Shown here piece by piece: positions 27,501 to 42,138 of a stretch of 64,000 nt of DNA. The stretch covers positions 2,170,001-2,234,000 of the forward strand of contig OY720102.1 of assembly GCA_963082875.1 (NCBI GenBank), given 5' to 3'. How positions within the stretch are numbered: position 1 is the stretch's first letter; every line of letters starts with the position of its first letter. This DNA comes from Corella eumyota (Eukaryota > Chordata > Ascidiacea > Phlebobranchia > Corellidae). The translations under genes were made by a program, and so were the position numbers. The notes under the pieces are model-generated. The model was not told where the DNA came from. It was given only the letters and a program-made list of their open reading frames with translations, and did no database searches.

Positions 27501-30500
27501 ATAAATGATATAAACTTCTGCTGAGCCAACACTTTATAAGCAGCTTAAATGACCCAAACTGGCAAAGGCAACTTAAGACTGGGACTGGGTTACTGATGTT
27601 ACTTTATGTTTAGATTGTGAAGTCGACCTTTCCACATCGAAAATAAATAAGTAAATATAAAAAAAATGTATGCCTGACTTTAAGATATTAAAAAGGAATT
27701 AAATTTATATATTATACTAACTTTAGTAAGGTGACAATCATTCCTTCTTCTTCGTTGCCCAATTTAACAAACAACAATGACCGTAGTCTTGATATAGCAT
27801 CAAGTAATCTGGATGTATCTTGTTCTGAGACTTCACTTATACAATAACTTTTCTGCAGTGCATCATGTAACTAATAATATATAAAACTGAGTTAAAAAAG
27901 GTTATTAGAAAACTAATGCTAAAACATTATAAATAAGTTATTGATTTAAAAGAGTTAATTGAAAGATATTAGCACAAGATTTACAAAATTAAAAATAATA
28001 TCAACATAGCCAAGCTATATAATTAACAAGTAATTAACATAACAAACTTACATCTAAATTTATGTAAATTTAGGTATTTTAACATATAAAAAAAGAATTT
28101 ATATTAAAAGTAGTATCAATATTACTTTACTGTTAATTTTACCAAAAAATTAAATTACATTACCTCCCCAACTCCATTATATTGCCTGTACAGTAAACTA
28201 AATATTTCTTTAACTAGGTTTGGGTCCCTGCATACATTTTCCTTAGCCCACATTACCATTGTGCTTTGTATTACATTCTTAAATGAAGTGATTTCATTTC
28301 CATTTGAGTTTAAGTCTTCATTATTATTGCATGAACCCATTTTTATTACTCGGGTAACAAGACTAGATAACTTTTTAAGCATAGAGTCCTGTAATATAAA
28401 AGTCCCGATGTAAAAAATAGATATATATATTTTAAAAACCTTTTTAAACTTACTACAAAACATGATGAAAACTTGAAGTTTTATACTTAATCCTGGTGGG
28501 TTAAAATAGAAAAAAGATAATATATTAAATCTTAATACAACCATTTTATCAACATTTTTACCCAGTTTTGTGTTTGCCTAGTGCCTAGATTAACTTTTAA
28601 AATGTTTTAACCAATTAAACAATTCATTAATTTTACTTCTGTATCTTCCTCTGCTCCATTTCCTTCCTCCTCATCCACACTTTCGTTACAATGTCTCAAC
28701 ATATCCATGTGGAAGTTCCACAGGAGGTTGCGAATGTCTTCTGGTAGCGGACAATCTTGCTCTTTTTCTTCTGATTTGAAACTAGTAAAAGAGGAGATGC
28801 TTTGATCATGGTTTGAACATGCTTTGATTAGGCACAGGTCATAAAATTTGACTTCAATATTCCTTTGTGTACAGGTCATAAAATTTGACTTCAATATTCC
28901 TTTGTGTGTTTTTTATAAATATCAAAATTAACCAAAACACAAATAAAAAATATTGCACAAAATATATTAAAAGTCATCTTAACACCAATTTACAAATTTA
29001 TACCTAATCACTTAAAGATTACAACAAATTAAAATGCAAGTATTTATACAAGTGTAAACTTACGATAGTAACAAAGCCATTTGATCTCTAGGTGGTGATC
29101 TAAATTCTTTGGTCATCTTTGCTGTCATGGCAGCACTCATATTTAAGGCCTCCATCACTGCTTTGTAGCGATTTTTCTGGTCCTGTAAAGTAAGTTTTAT
29201 TAAAAATTTTGGTCCTAAAAATAGATTTTTGCATAAAAAAGTGTGTGTTATATATAAAAAAGCATGGCTAACAAATAATTTATTTCAATATACATTTAAA
29301 GTTAAATTTGTGCATTTTGTCTTCTTTCTAAATAGAATTACGCAATTTAAATACTATTAAAACCAACCAGTTGCATTTTCTCCACTAATAAAGTTGAAAA
29401 AGAGACTAAAGCTTCCACACGATGTCGGCATTCCAGGTTGACAAAATGTTGAAGCAAGCGACAAGTTTCAAGTTTGACTGGTTCAACTAATTTCATTCTC
29501 AGGAAACCTGGGCCTACATCTCTTTGTAAATCTACATAATAAGATAATAAAGAATTAAGGCATGCTTAACCATTAGAGTAACATATTTTTTCAGCCTGCC
29601 CTTGATAACAAAAAATAATTTAAAACTATATTAGGGTGACAATATTTGCTCCAGGTTTATGCTGTCAGTCTTCATACAATGAAATTTAAAGTAATATTAT
29701 AACATTTAAGCCTAACGGCATCAAAACAACAAAGTACCTAATCTTAGTTAAGTCTAGCACCTAATTTTACAAAATGTTTAAGTCTGGCACCTTGCAAGGC
29801 TGTAACTGCTTGATTAACATTATTAAACTTACCTTCCAATTCATCCAAATTTTCTACTAAAGAACCAAAGTACACAGGGTCCAACATAACCAATATTTTC
29901 TTAACATCATTGTCTAATAATACTCCCATAGTAAGTAGTGTGACAGTCAAGCGAAGTAATGGACTTTAATACAAAAAAAAGTTTAAAAATTTAACTAGTT
30001 TTCTATGTTAATAAAGCATTGTAAATAAGCTCAAATAAAAAAAAAGTTTTGAAAAGGGGTTAAGATGCACACAATTTAAAGAGTTAACTTTAAATAGTTT
30101 TTTAACTTCATGTAGTACATAAGTATCCTTAACCATTTTTTACTTACACGAATATATATTGTTGCTGTTTTCCGATTACATGTTTATAATTTAGGTTACA
30201 ACACTTGATAGCATCTTCCAATTGTGAGATCACATGACCACATAGCACCTCTAGTGGAAATTCTGGCACTTCCAAGTCAAAATTCATGATCAAATTTGGA
30301 CTAAAAAAAAACAAGTTTGAAAAATGATTTTTTGCCCTAAATAAGGGCTATGTAAATTGCAAAACACACACGGTCTGAGTATTACAAAATTTACATAATA
30401 TATATTATAGATTCTTTAATGTATAGTCTAATAAACTTTAAATTTTTTTAATATAAAGTTTTTCGTAAATATACTTTAAATGACCAAAAATAAGTAGCTA

Positions 30501-33500
30501 AACTTTTAAAACCTAGAAAAGAATGATCTGACAAAGCAAGTTTATCAAAAAAATAACAAACATTATATCTAAAAAAAAGTAAACTTACGAGGAAACAAAT
30601 CCAACCTTGGACCACCTCATACAAGGTCTTAATGATGAGGTTCTTCCCACACCTGGAAGACCTGGAATTTTCTCAACAGGTTTGGAAAACAACCCGATCT
30701 TTCTTGTTTGATCGGTTAATGGAAAGATGTATTCATTCTCAGTGTTTTTCCTGTAATAAATTTTACAAAATTATTAACAATAAAACTAACTATATTTATA
30801 TTAACCAAACGTAAAAAGCATTACATACAAGCAGTTTACCTGGCATGGGTATGGGGTGCAAGATGAACCTCAATTAAAAGGTCATGAAAAGCTGCTCTTA
30901 AAGATCCAGCCAATCCTGTATTCCTTACAACATACATCATTTGGGTTTGGTCCACATAACTATAACGTGATAAAGAGTTATAGAAAGAAATTATAAATAA
31001 TAAGGTAAACCAAAATCAAGTATACTCTGAATTAAAATAACATCATGGTTAAAGGCTTATTTTAATTAATTTGTTACCAATAATTTAAGATTTTAAACAT
31101 ATATCAAAAATTTATTTTCTAGAATAATGTATAAATAATATTTTAATTAATTTTTTGTTTACCTGCATAACAGATGGGCAACTCTAAAATTACCCAAAGC
31201 ACACATAGAGCAATAAAGTCTGATAGTTTTTTCATGGAATTCAAGTAATTCCTGGTTCTCACTTAGTTCAAGTAAATCAATACAACGATTCTCCTCCGGT
31301 ATGTGAAGAACAGCTAATTTACCTACAACACCACAATATTAAAATGAACACAAGTATTTATTTTAAACTTTTATAAATAGATATTGCTATGACCAGCCAG
31401 TACTTTAAACTTATAATATTATAAAGCTTAGTATTAAAACAAGTAAGTCTATATTGGTAACGATTTTAGTCACAAAACTTACAGTAAATATATTATATAT
31501 ATATATATAAATAACAACATTATGTCTGGTTACAATAACAGTAAACCTGTCGACTTCTGCCAAAAGTAATATTGCTATTATTAGTAATACTGCATGAAAA
31601 GCTACACCTTTTATGGAATTATTAGTTCTGGTTAAAATAACAGCAAACATATAAACAGTCTTATGTAAAACTTACTTAATCTTGACTTGTCCTGTTTCAG
31701 CAGCCCTGCACTCCACCCCATATTTTTATCCATTTCCCTTCTCAGTTCAGGTTCTTGCAAACAACTTGGCATCCTAGCCCATGTAACTCGAGTTAACAAC
31801 TGAACAACTAATCTGGGTGGACATTGTGGGATCACATTCTTTCTTTCACATTCAAATACAGCAGCAGAAAGTGGCATACAATTCTAAATGTACAGTTTTA
31901 GTTAAAATTGACTCACATATATGTTAAAGTATCTTATTTGAAAAACATTAAGTAATATAGTTATAAATTAATCTTGTTAAATTATGCATTTTTTTCAATT
32001 TTTAAAGCAATTTTATTTAAATATAGATTTTAAATTAGAGTGCTCCCCTATACATTAAATAAATATGAAAAAAAATTAAATATTACCTTGGATCTTCCAA
32101 GTTCATATTGAAACATAGCTTGGGTTGATGGGAGACAAAAAACAGCTGGGTACAACATTACGCCTGGCTCAACCTTTCAAAAAAATCAACAAATTTAATT
32201 ATATGCATATACAATAACATATCAGATAAAACTAAAAACAAAACTGTGCAAAAAAAGATCAAACTGTTTACAACTTAATTATATAAATGATCAATAATTT
32301 AGCTGCTGAGTAAGTATTGGCTGAGCAAAAGTTCATACAGCTTATACCTCCTTACTTAAGGATGCTACACCATGAAAGCACTTGAGATCGAACTCAGGAC
32401 TTTATGTAAGGAAGCCAAATGTTTTTACCACTACACCTTGCTGCCAGTCATATTAACATAAAACCACCTTTTTAACCTAATAGCTATATCAATAGACATA
32501 ATATTATAGTTATGGTAAAATAATTACTACGTAAAAGCAAAAAATAATGTTTACTAACTTGATAAAATGTGTGAAGATCTTTTCCATTGGCACTGAATGT
32601 TAGCAAACCAGTTGCTATGTCAACCACACAAGTCACCAATATTCCAGGTGAACTTTGACCTGGGGGTGAAGGGGGAACCCCTATTTGTTGGTGAAGGTCA
32701 CCACACCATAGAACAAAACAATTTGACCTCTTTACACTAAAAAATTAATTTGAAATTGTAAAAGATGAGCTTAGCGGTGGCTTAACCTGGGTTTCATTCT
32801 TACTACTGCTTTTTAAGAATGTCTTTAAGGGAATGTAAAAAAATTAACAAAATACTAAATTAAAGATGACAATTTAAAACTAAGCCAAAATAGTGAAAAA
32901 TTACCCTATGAATACAGAGCAAAACCAACTTTCAACTCTTCCCTAATTTATGTTTATGGTTAACTTGCAAGTGACAAAACTTAATGCTTTAAAGATGTTT
33001 AAACATTGTTTACCTGTCACTAACTTTTCCTTTTTCGTCACCCAAGGTGATGGTAACCGTGGGAATGAATTCTGATTTAAATTTATCTTTCGCCCAATAA
33101 AAATCCTCTTTCACCCAACCCACATAACAACCACCTGTCAATGAAATACAAAACATTATTAAATAACAGAAAATCACAAGTGTATAATGTGGTCTTAGTA
33201 AAAGGGCCAACCTGGTTCTTGCTCTGGGAAAACTCTTACAGAAAATGAATATTGTGTTGACTGCAGAAGCTAAATATAAAAGTTAAATTTTAAATACAAT
33301 TTTTTAACATTATATTCTAAGTAATTAACTTTGTTATTAAAAAAATTTTAATTTATTATTTGCAAATTACATGGATTTACACTCAACTTAACATGCCTGT
33401 CAAAACACTTTTTAGTGTTGTAAAAGCGTAAGTCACTTGATAATTAAAAAAAACAATTTATTGTTGGAAAAATAACTGCATAAAAAAGCATAAGAATATG

Positions 33501-36500
33501 ACATTTCCTGAACTGTTTTTGTTACAGTTAACATTAAAATACCTGGTCAATGTCATTTTTGTAAAGAACATCAGAATACTGATCTGGCAACACTTCTTCT
33601 GTTCTTCGTGATTTATTTGCCAACACTTGGTTTGCGGTCGATTTTGATTTGTTGAAATGAAATTTGGAAACTTTAATTCCTAAAAATTAAAAAATACCAC
33701 AAATAAACTACATGTTAATAACTAGTCAATACCCTATTTTACAAGCAAAAAGTGTCCTAAAATGGTCGCAACTCTTAATTAATATTTACCTGCAATGATT
33801 TACCTACGTACCACAATTGAAAGTTTTATATATTGTGTAGGTTTAGAAGTTGGACTATATCAACCAGTAAGCTCCGTTATATATAGATTTAAACTTAAAA
33901 TATTAAAATTAGACAGATAGCTTACCTGGAATAGGAAGATTGGTTGGCACATGATGTCGCTCAAGAGTTGAACTTCGACCTCCATGAGCAGTTTTCTTTA
34001 AAACTTCAAAATCACTGTCAATGTCTATAATGTGAAAGCAAATTTTAAATAAGCTTAAAACTTTTTTTATTCTCAATAGCAACAAAAAGTGAATTATCAA
34101 GACTTTTACCTTGCTCCATAACTGATTCACTTTCTGGAAATAAGTTAATAACATGGCTGCCAACACTGAAAAAAATAAATTTAAATTTGAAGTTTAAATG
34201 TATTATGTTGAAGTAATTGAATAAAAAGTAATTGAAAAAAAAAATTTGTAGTGAAACAATGTTAAAAAAAGAATTTTAAAGACCTTGTGTAGTGAAGCCA
34301 AGTGTTCTGACCACTATATCATGCTGACGGCTTAAATATTATTAAAGCTTAATTAACTTAAAAGTTACCTTTTAGTGAATATTTCATTAGTCTTGACAGG
34401 CATATTAAGTCGAGTGTAAATCCCATCGGTCACATGATCTCGTGCGCGAGTGGTTCCAATCCATTTGTGGTTGACACGAAGTCGAGGTGGTTTGTGGTTA
34501 CTGAAAATAAAAAATAAAAAATTTTATTGACACTAGTCAAAACGGGCTATAAATTGGACATACATACATACATACATATAACTCAGCCTTATTGTATATA
34601 GATTTTTACCTTTGATTATAAAGTTAGTCAAACCTAAAGAGTTCTTGCAATGTTTTAGACTATCAAATCATTCGGGCCAAATTATTTAAAAAGCAGCAAA
34701 TAGGTTTGGTAATTAGCTAGCAGATAGAAGTTCAAACAAAAATAAAATAAATATAAAAACCTTGCAGGAATTCTATGTATTTCTACATCTTCATCTTCTA
34801 AGTTGATATTCACAAAACTTGGAAGGTTTTTGGTAAACCACATAGCAGCTGGCTCCCTCATTCCACTGTTTAATATAACAGAAAGAACATTAACTTAACT
34901 TAATATGTTCAAACATTAATATTGCCAATACATTGACTGTTTGTTAAGTTATGCCTATCCACTTATAAGTAGGTTAAATATGAAGTTGAATTTAGGATGA
35001 TTGTTCTTAAATCAAAGTAGTATAAAAGAGTAAAAACTTACATTGAAAATGGTTGGTAACCTTCTTGCAAACCATAAGTTGAATAAAACTTATAAGTAGA
35101 TGGGTCCTAAAAGAAAAATTAGGAATTTTACCAAATGTACTGACCTAAATAACTTTATTGAAATATTAAACTTGATTGGTCAATTTACACATTGCACCAT
35201 TATATTGTTTATTATTTAATTAAAAATGTCTTTAAAAAGTGGTTAGAGGTTGTAGTTACCCTTCCAAGGTTAAGAGATGAGCGTTGGTCCACAGTCAAAC
35301 TAACTGCAGGAACCAGGGAAATATCAGCAGGAAAATTGTTGAAAGCTGTTTCTTGTCCAGATCTATCCAATAACAACTCCCCATTTAAGGTAAAAGCTGA
35401 AACAATATAACATTTCTTTTAAAATACTAACAATATTAACAAGGTAAAAAATATTTCAAGAGTTATATTAATGGTATCTCATACAAGATTTTTACAACAT
35501 ACAAATAATCCTAAGTAAGAGTTAAATATTATAGAACTTACAAATAGTTCTTTCATGAAAATCAAGAAGACATCCTACTACATCTCCAACATTCCATCGT
35601 TGTCCAAAACTTTCAGATCCATTATTCCATTTCATGGCCTTAAGATAAAAAAGAAATCTACAGTCTTATGTTACCTATTTAACAAAATAATAAAAGTCTT
35701 ACCTATTTAACAAAATATCTATGTATACATTGTTATTAAATCGGTTTAAATAATATTCATATATTTAAGTCAATAGCTAGCCTCACAATTGATACCATAA
35801 TTGTCATGTTATGGGCTCAGTTCTTAACTAATATTGTCTGCGATAATTTACCGAAGTATCACAAACTTTTTTTATTTACTTTCCTGGCTTATAAATTTGA
35901 CATACATATATTTCGTCCAATATATATAAAACTAGTTATATTATTGTTCAACTTACGTTAACTCCATCAAACACATAAGCTTTGTTGTCCACACCCAAGT
36001 CCACGCAAGCTGAACAATCTGGTTGAACCCAACCCACTCTTATATTCTCACTAGTTTCAACCTTAAAATAAATATAGATGTAAGAATATGTGTAAAATTG
36101 TTATAGATTACCTGTAACCATTTTTGACAATATTGTGAATATACAATTTAAATTACAGACTTAATTCTTACCGTTAATTCAAAATACCACTTGTCAGATT
36201 TGACTGCATGAGTTTTCTCAATTCTGTAAACTCTCATTCTGTTGAACTGGATCTGATGTTTTATGGCTACAAAAATATAAAGCAAAATATTAAAGTATAA
36301 ACTGAGTAGATGATCATGCTATAAATTACCATAAAACTAGTCTTGTTTCTTGTCTTTTAAATTACTTTATTTTGTTTTATGTTTAAGACTTAGTTACTTA
36401 TATTGGATGCTTAAAATAACATGTTATATTAAAATTAATTTACTTTTATCCTCATGTAGTCTGTCATCTGGAGGTTCAATGATATAACCGTGTCCAATCA

Positions 36501-39500
36501 GTGTGCGAATAAGCTCGCGGATTGAATTCCTATGAAAAAAGTTAAAAAATAAAGCTTTTTACTCTTACAATATGTACCATAGCATTATTTAAATTAGTTG
36601 ATTTAATTGTCTTAATATAGGGGTTACCTGTTGCTAAGTTTTGCCATCTCATCAAGCAATTGAAAAGGAACTAATCTTGGATTTCGTTTCTTCGACATAT
36701 CCTTAAATAAACAAGAATTTACTAAATATTCAATTCAACTAAAACTAAGTTTAACGATTTCATATAAACAGTAGAACTCAAACCATACATTAATATATAT
36801 CTTTTTGTTTTTAAATTAAAATAGCCCAGTGAATAGCAAGCTACATTATTTACAACTAGTTGATAAACCACTTTACAGTCAGTATTTTAATTGGCATAAT
36901 ATGTTTGCAACTTGCAACTAATTCTTGCCTGCGATAATTTACTAAAGCACCTTAACAGCAGTTTTATTTATTTTGTACACCTATAAATTGGACATACATA
37001 TACAGATGAACAGTTTTAAACTTACCAGGTTAACTCCATAAGTCCATCCTTGCTTTACCCTTTCTCTTGCCCAAACATTGTGAGCGTTATCAGCTAACTT
37101 CTCAACCAAATCTCCCATCTGTTGGGTGAGTTTTACATGTGATAAATCCAAGGGTGAAGGCTTGTAGCCATTTGCCATCATATAACTAAAAAAATTTAAA
37201 TTTAAGGTGCAAAATATACAACAAAATGGAATTAATTTTACATAGAAATTAATACGAATTCATTCTAAATTTAGGTAGCAAAAAAAATTAATTACCAATG
37301 ATATCAATTCATTTTAAATTTACAAGTAAAAATTAACTAAAAAAGGCAACTTGAAAACATATTTTTGTTGGATAAGAATATATGATGAAATAAATGTTAC
37401 CTTCTTGGCAGTTTAAGTTTCTTTAATTTATATTCTGCATCCTCATCAGATATTCCAACATGGTAACCAAGTGCAATAATGGTTCTTAATGTTTCATATG
37501 ACATTGTTAGGTTAAAACTTCTTTCTTGGTCAGGCAAGCGAGCAAATTCAACTAAGCAAGGATTCTGCTTCTTATTATCATCTCTTACCTTAAAATTAGA
37601 GGGATTATTAACACTTGTGCATATTTTATATTGGTTGTTATATGTGTAATACTGACAATATTAAATCCCACCCAGAATATAACATGTCATTTAAATAGAG
37701 AAATGTTGTAAGTTTATTTATACATAATTGGCACTGGCATCTTAACAACTTGATGACCATGGCTAAGTCTAACGACAACCTAGCTATTTTTCTAATTAAT
37801 TAACTGATCAATGTTTTTTATTAATAAGTATGCAATTATATAGCTAAATAATTACATGTACTTACAATGCCATAACTCCATCCACCTTGTATTCTAGTCA
37901 TTGACCAAAGTTCATGAATGCTCTCAGCTAACTTGGGAACCACTGTTTGCAGGTAATGTGACAATATAACCTGTAGAAAATTAAAAAGTTAGTACAGAAA
38001 TATTGTAAATAAAAAGTTAAATTTTCGCAGTGTTTTAAAGCCTTTTAAAGCTTTATTATTATTTAATATAACAACATTTAAAATATATCATTCTCTTACA
38101 TTCTGTGTGTTCACCGCACTTGGCACAAATATAGTTTGTTCCCATGACGACCCTGGACCCAAAAGTTTGCCTGATTCTAGCCTTCCATAAGATTTACATG
38201 GAGACAAATACAACTCACGACCTGGTAATAATGCCTCATATGTTGGGGCATAACCGACAGGTGGTAGAAACCGAAATTGACCATGAGGACCTCCAAAAAG
38301 AAAGCGAACTCTAAAATAATTAAAAATATATGTTTTAAAAATACATTTCAAGAGTATGTTATAAAAGCAGTGCAGATCGAACCCAGAATGATAAGGACTA
38401 TGTAACACATCTGAATAAGAAAATATAACATGGAAGCAGTGGGAGTCGAACCCAGAAAGGTAAGGGTTATGTAATGTTAAAATAATAAAAAGACTTTCTA
38501 CCTCACTCCTTCAGAAAAGCTGACAATTGGGAAAAACAATCCATTCAGGTTAAAGTTTTCAAACATTCCTTGCACGGGTTGCCCATTAATTCTGAATGAG
38601 ATACTTGGTGCACTCAGGTCCATGCAACAACTTACAATATCTCCACTTTTCAGTGCATGTCTACTGTGGGAACCTACTGGACATGATCTATGGCCTGTAA
38701 AAAAAATATAAGTTAGGTATATTTAAATACATATACTGTTTAATAACAGACATACTAATATTCCTATTAAGTAATAAAAAATAGTGCAATAAAACTGTAG
38801 CATCTTAAATGAGTGTTTATACAAAATTCATTTAGCTTTAAATTGTTACACAGCAAAAATGATTTCGTTACAATCGTCAGGTTTGCTTTTTGTTGATTAT
38901 GTCAGAAGTACTTATACAAGCACGCTGTCACGAAACACAAACACTATGTTATATTCTATTAAACCCCAAAAATTATCTTTTTCTTAAAAATATCACACTT
39001 CATACAAACCAATCTTTTTTTTAAATATTGAAGTTTTTAAATTTATATTTATACAAGGTAATACTCACTTGTCCACAAGTTAAGACCATCATACCCAAAT
39101 GAGTACATATCATCCCCTACCCCACTCTCCCCAAAGTAATTACCCCCACTTGGGTAAGGGGAAAACCCTGCTGTGTTAGCCCAACCCACCCTTAAATAGG
39201 GTTTGTGACAGTTTTGGTCAACCTCCACTTTCTCGAGAAGTAGCTCGTAATACCATCTCCTATATTGAGCACAAGCCTCACTCACACCAATGTAAATGTT
39301 AGGCTGGATACTGTTTAAAAAATTGATTTTTAAATTAGTAAAAATGCTCTTAATACTTTAAAGCTTCATTAGTATAATAGGCATAATATATCTAACATAT
39401 ATACACAGTATTTATTTTAAATAATATTTTTTTAGTCAACACAAACAAAGTACTCTTTAAATATTTTAAACAAGAACTAGATTTAAAATATCAACTATTG

Positions 39501-42107
39501 TTCATTTTTAAATCGCAAAATTCTGACTTTTTCAACTAAATTAAAACAAATTTTAATTAAAATTAGATTACTTACTTAGAAACATGAGACACCACAGCAG
39601 TTTGAAGTAGAATATCTCTACCAGGTAACAAGGTATCACAAATCAGATTTTGATTGTTACGAACTGCCACTCCATTACATACACATAACGAACACAACAC
39701 TTCTAAAACCTGAAAAATATTTATTTAAAATGGTATCAGAAAAAATAACCACTTATTCCATATAAAATAATTATTTTTATTTAAATCAATGTAACTTGTA
39801 TTTACTTTTGAATTTCTGCCATGTTTTTCAAGTAGTGAAATAATTGATCTAATATGTTCTTCCTTCATCATATTTAAAGCTTCAGGACTATCAACCAATA
39901 CTGCTCCTAATACTTCAAGGATACCTGAAAAAAAACAAAGCTAGTAATGTTGGTTACTAAAATTTTGTAGGTAAAATTTTTTAGTGAAATTACACAAGTT
40001 ATGAAGGCCAGGGGTTAAAGTATAATTTATGCTGCAAATTTTAGAATTGTATTTATTAACCAGTATTAAAATTAAACCTTATCGCCTACAGACTATACCT
40101 AATGTCCTAATTCTGAATCTAAAACCATATTTAGGCCCAGTAATCATTTGTTAAAATATCTTAAATAGTAAAGTATATTACCCATTGAAGCATGCTGTCC
40201 ATCTAATTGACTCACAAGCCAGTCTAAATGTTTTGCAAACCTTGCACAGTTAGCTCTATTTCCTTTCACTGTTGCAGCCAGCAACACATAAAGTGAATTA
40301 AGGAGAGGTTCCCAGCGAGAGCCTATCTCTGCCCCATACACCACAGTAAAACTACTGATATCTCCATAAGCACTTAGTTTGTCAATACATTGTAGCACGA
40401 GTGCTATAGCTCCCTCTTCTTGGAATAGATCTTGCCTTAAAAGATATAACAATATTTTTAACTATGTCATACAATGAAATAAATATAAAAAAATCGATTT
40501 ATTTTAAGATATTAAATCCTGTTTTTTAACAGAAATTATTCATGAAATTTAACCTGTAAACAAAAATCAACGTCACAGCTTAAACAAAAATTAACATTTG
40601 TGCCTCTGACTTAGTCATAAGTAGCCTGTGGTCAGTTTAAAAGATTAATAACATAAAAACATTTTCCAAATTTTTAACTTGCCGAATGTTTTTATAAGCT
40701 TGACAAATGTGAGTTTACTTAAATTTCTAACATATTTCCAATAACACTTTAACAAACCTGTTCTTGAGATCTTGGACTTCTTTTTGTCGCTCTTCATGAT
40801 TAATCTCCACATCTTCATCTTCATCTGCTAAATGATCGGTTGAATCATTGTGAAAATATTCGATTAAATCTTCGATGGTTTGTTCTATTTCATCTATGTT
40901 GGGCTCAGTTGGTCGTCGTTGCACTTTCTTACTTTGGTGAGATTCTAAAGCCCTGTTTGAATAATTTTGTGTTTAGTTTTGAGCATCAAAAACTTTCCAA
41001 AACTTATTACCATATAAGTTAATTTTTTATAGCCTTTTAGATTAAGAGAAACGTTTAAGTGTTTTAACTGATTGTAGGTTAAATTCATAGACTTTAAATT
41101 CATAGACCTAAATTCATACTACTTTTAGTAGACTAAATATGTGATAGCAATATTAATTAAATAAGATTTGCTCTAAAAATTGTAACTTACGATATAAAAG
41201 TGATGAAGATATAGCTTGTTCTTCTTATAATGGTCGCCGTTCTAGATTCACTTGTTTGTGATCGGGACAGAGTTAACCCATCATCCATGTGACCTTCATG
41301 GTGGGCTATAGCCTAAAAAAAATAACAATAGTAACTGTTTAATTTTCTGAGGCTTGACATATAAAGACTATAAATGTTTATATATTTACCTTAAATCTAA
41401 AACATTTGCATCTTTTTTAATTTAGAAGCTTTAAGCAAAGTTTATTATTAAAGTTTTAATTACCTTTTTCTCCTTGGGCCCTATTCGTCCAGGTAAATTT
41501 TCTGTTGTCTAAAATAATTAAATAAACATTTTAATAAAACACTTTAAAATTACCTGTTAAGAGCTGATTAAATAAAGATTAAGTGCCTTTTTTTAAATAC
41601 TCCCGCTAGATCCTACAAACTGTTAAATGTTAACTTATATCTATTCTTACCTGGTAAGTAATCCACAACCCAGTATGAGCATGCTGAAGATATGAAGTTG
41701 AATCTCCGTATTTGATCTCAGGATTCCCCATTCCATCAACATCTTGTTCCACATTACTCTCCACCTTGTCCTGGAATATAAAATAATTTTCAAAAATAAA
41801 CAATAATAGAAAAAGGTTTAAATTAAAACTTCACTGTCATTAAAAATTTACATTCTTACATTGAAACCCCTTACATTTTACACCAAAAATGAGTTAGTAA
41901 GAATTAAAACATTATTTCTAACTACAAAAATAGAACCAATAAATTGTTTTTACATATAGTTTTCGTTTTACATACCTTCGAAGGTTGCCAGCAGAAAGCA
42001 GCATTGTTATACGTAGCGGAATCAGCGCCCATAAGAGTTAAACTTCTATCAGAACCCAAGCACAAGTATAAGCCTGAAATACATTTAATTAAAAAATGCA
42101 TATGCAT

Positions 42108-42138
<31 letters not shown>

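Larger units (their letters stand above)
23200..31883 (-). other. RYR: RyR exons 40-61: junctional and core solenoid, RIH2 (aa 1577-2666)
   Basis: Exons: 31676-31883, 31163-31322, 30840-30959, 30589-30750, 30148-30300, 29833-29963, 29368-29531, 29064-29182, 28637-28781, 28164-28388, 27722-27870, 27210-27325, 26659-26796, 26197-26300, 25817-25952, 25413-25593, 24954-25074, 24650-24758, 24279-24454, 23786-24006, 23575-23665, 23200-23340. Landmarks are [113 protein letters not shown] and [13 protein letters not shown]. Between exons 45 and 46 the long acidic divergent region 3 of vertebrates is absent. Confidence 0.92.
32087..34500 (-). other. RYR: RyR exons 32-39: linker and SPRY3 domain (aa 1291-1576)
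   Basis: Exons: 34369-34500, 34110-34165, 33926-34024, 33543-33679, 33212-33260, 33014-33134, 32559-32736, 32087-32173. Exon 34 holds the conserved [13 protein letters not shown]. The linker of exons 33-35 corresponds to divergent region 2 of vertebrate receptors and is Ser/Lys-rich here. SPRY3 carries [61 protein letters not shown] and [12 protein letters not shown]. Exons 33 (56 bp) and 36 (49 bp) are very short. Confidence 0.92.
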
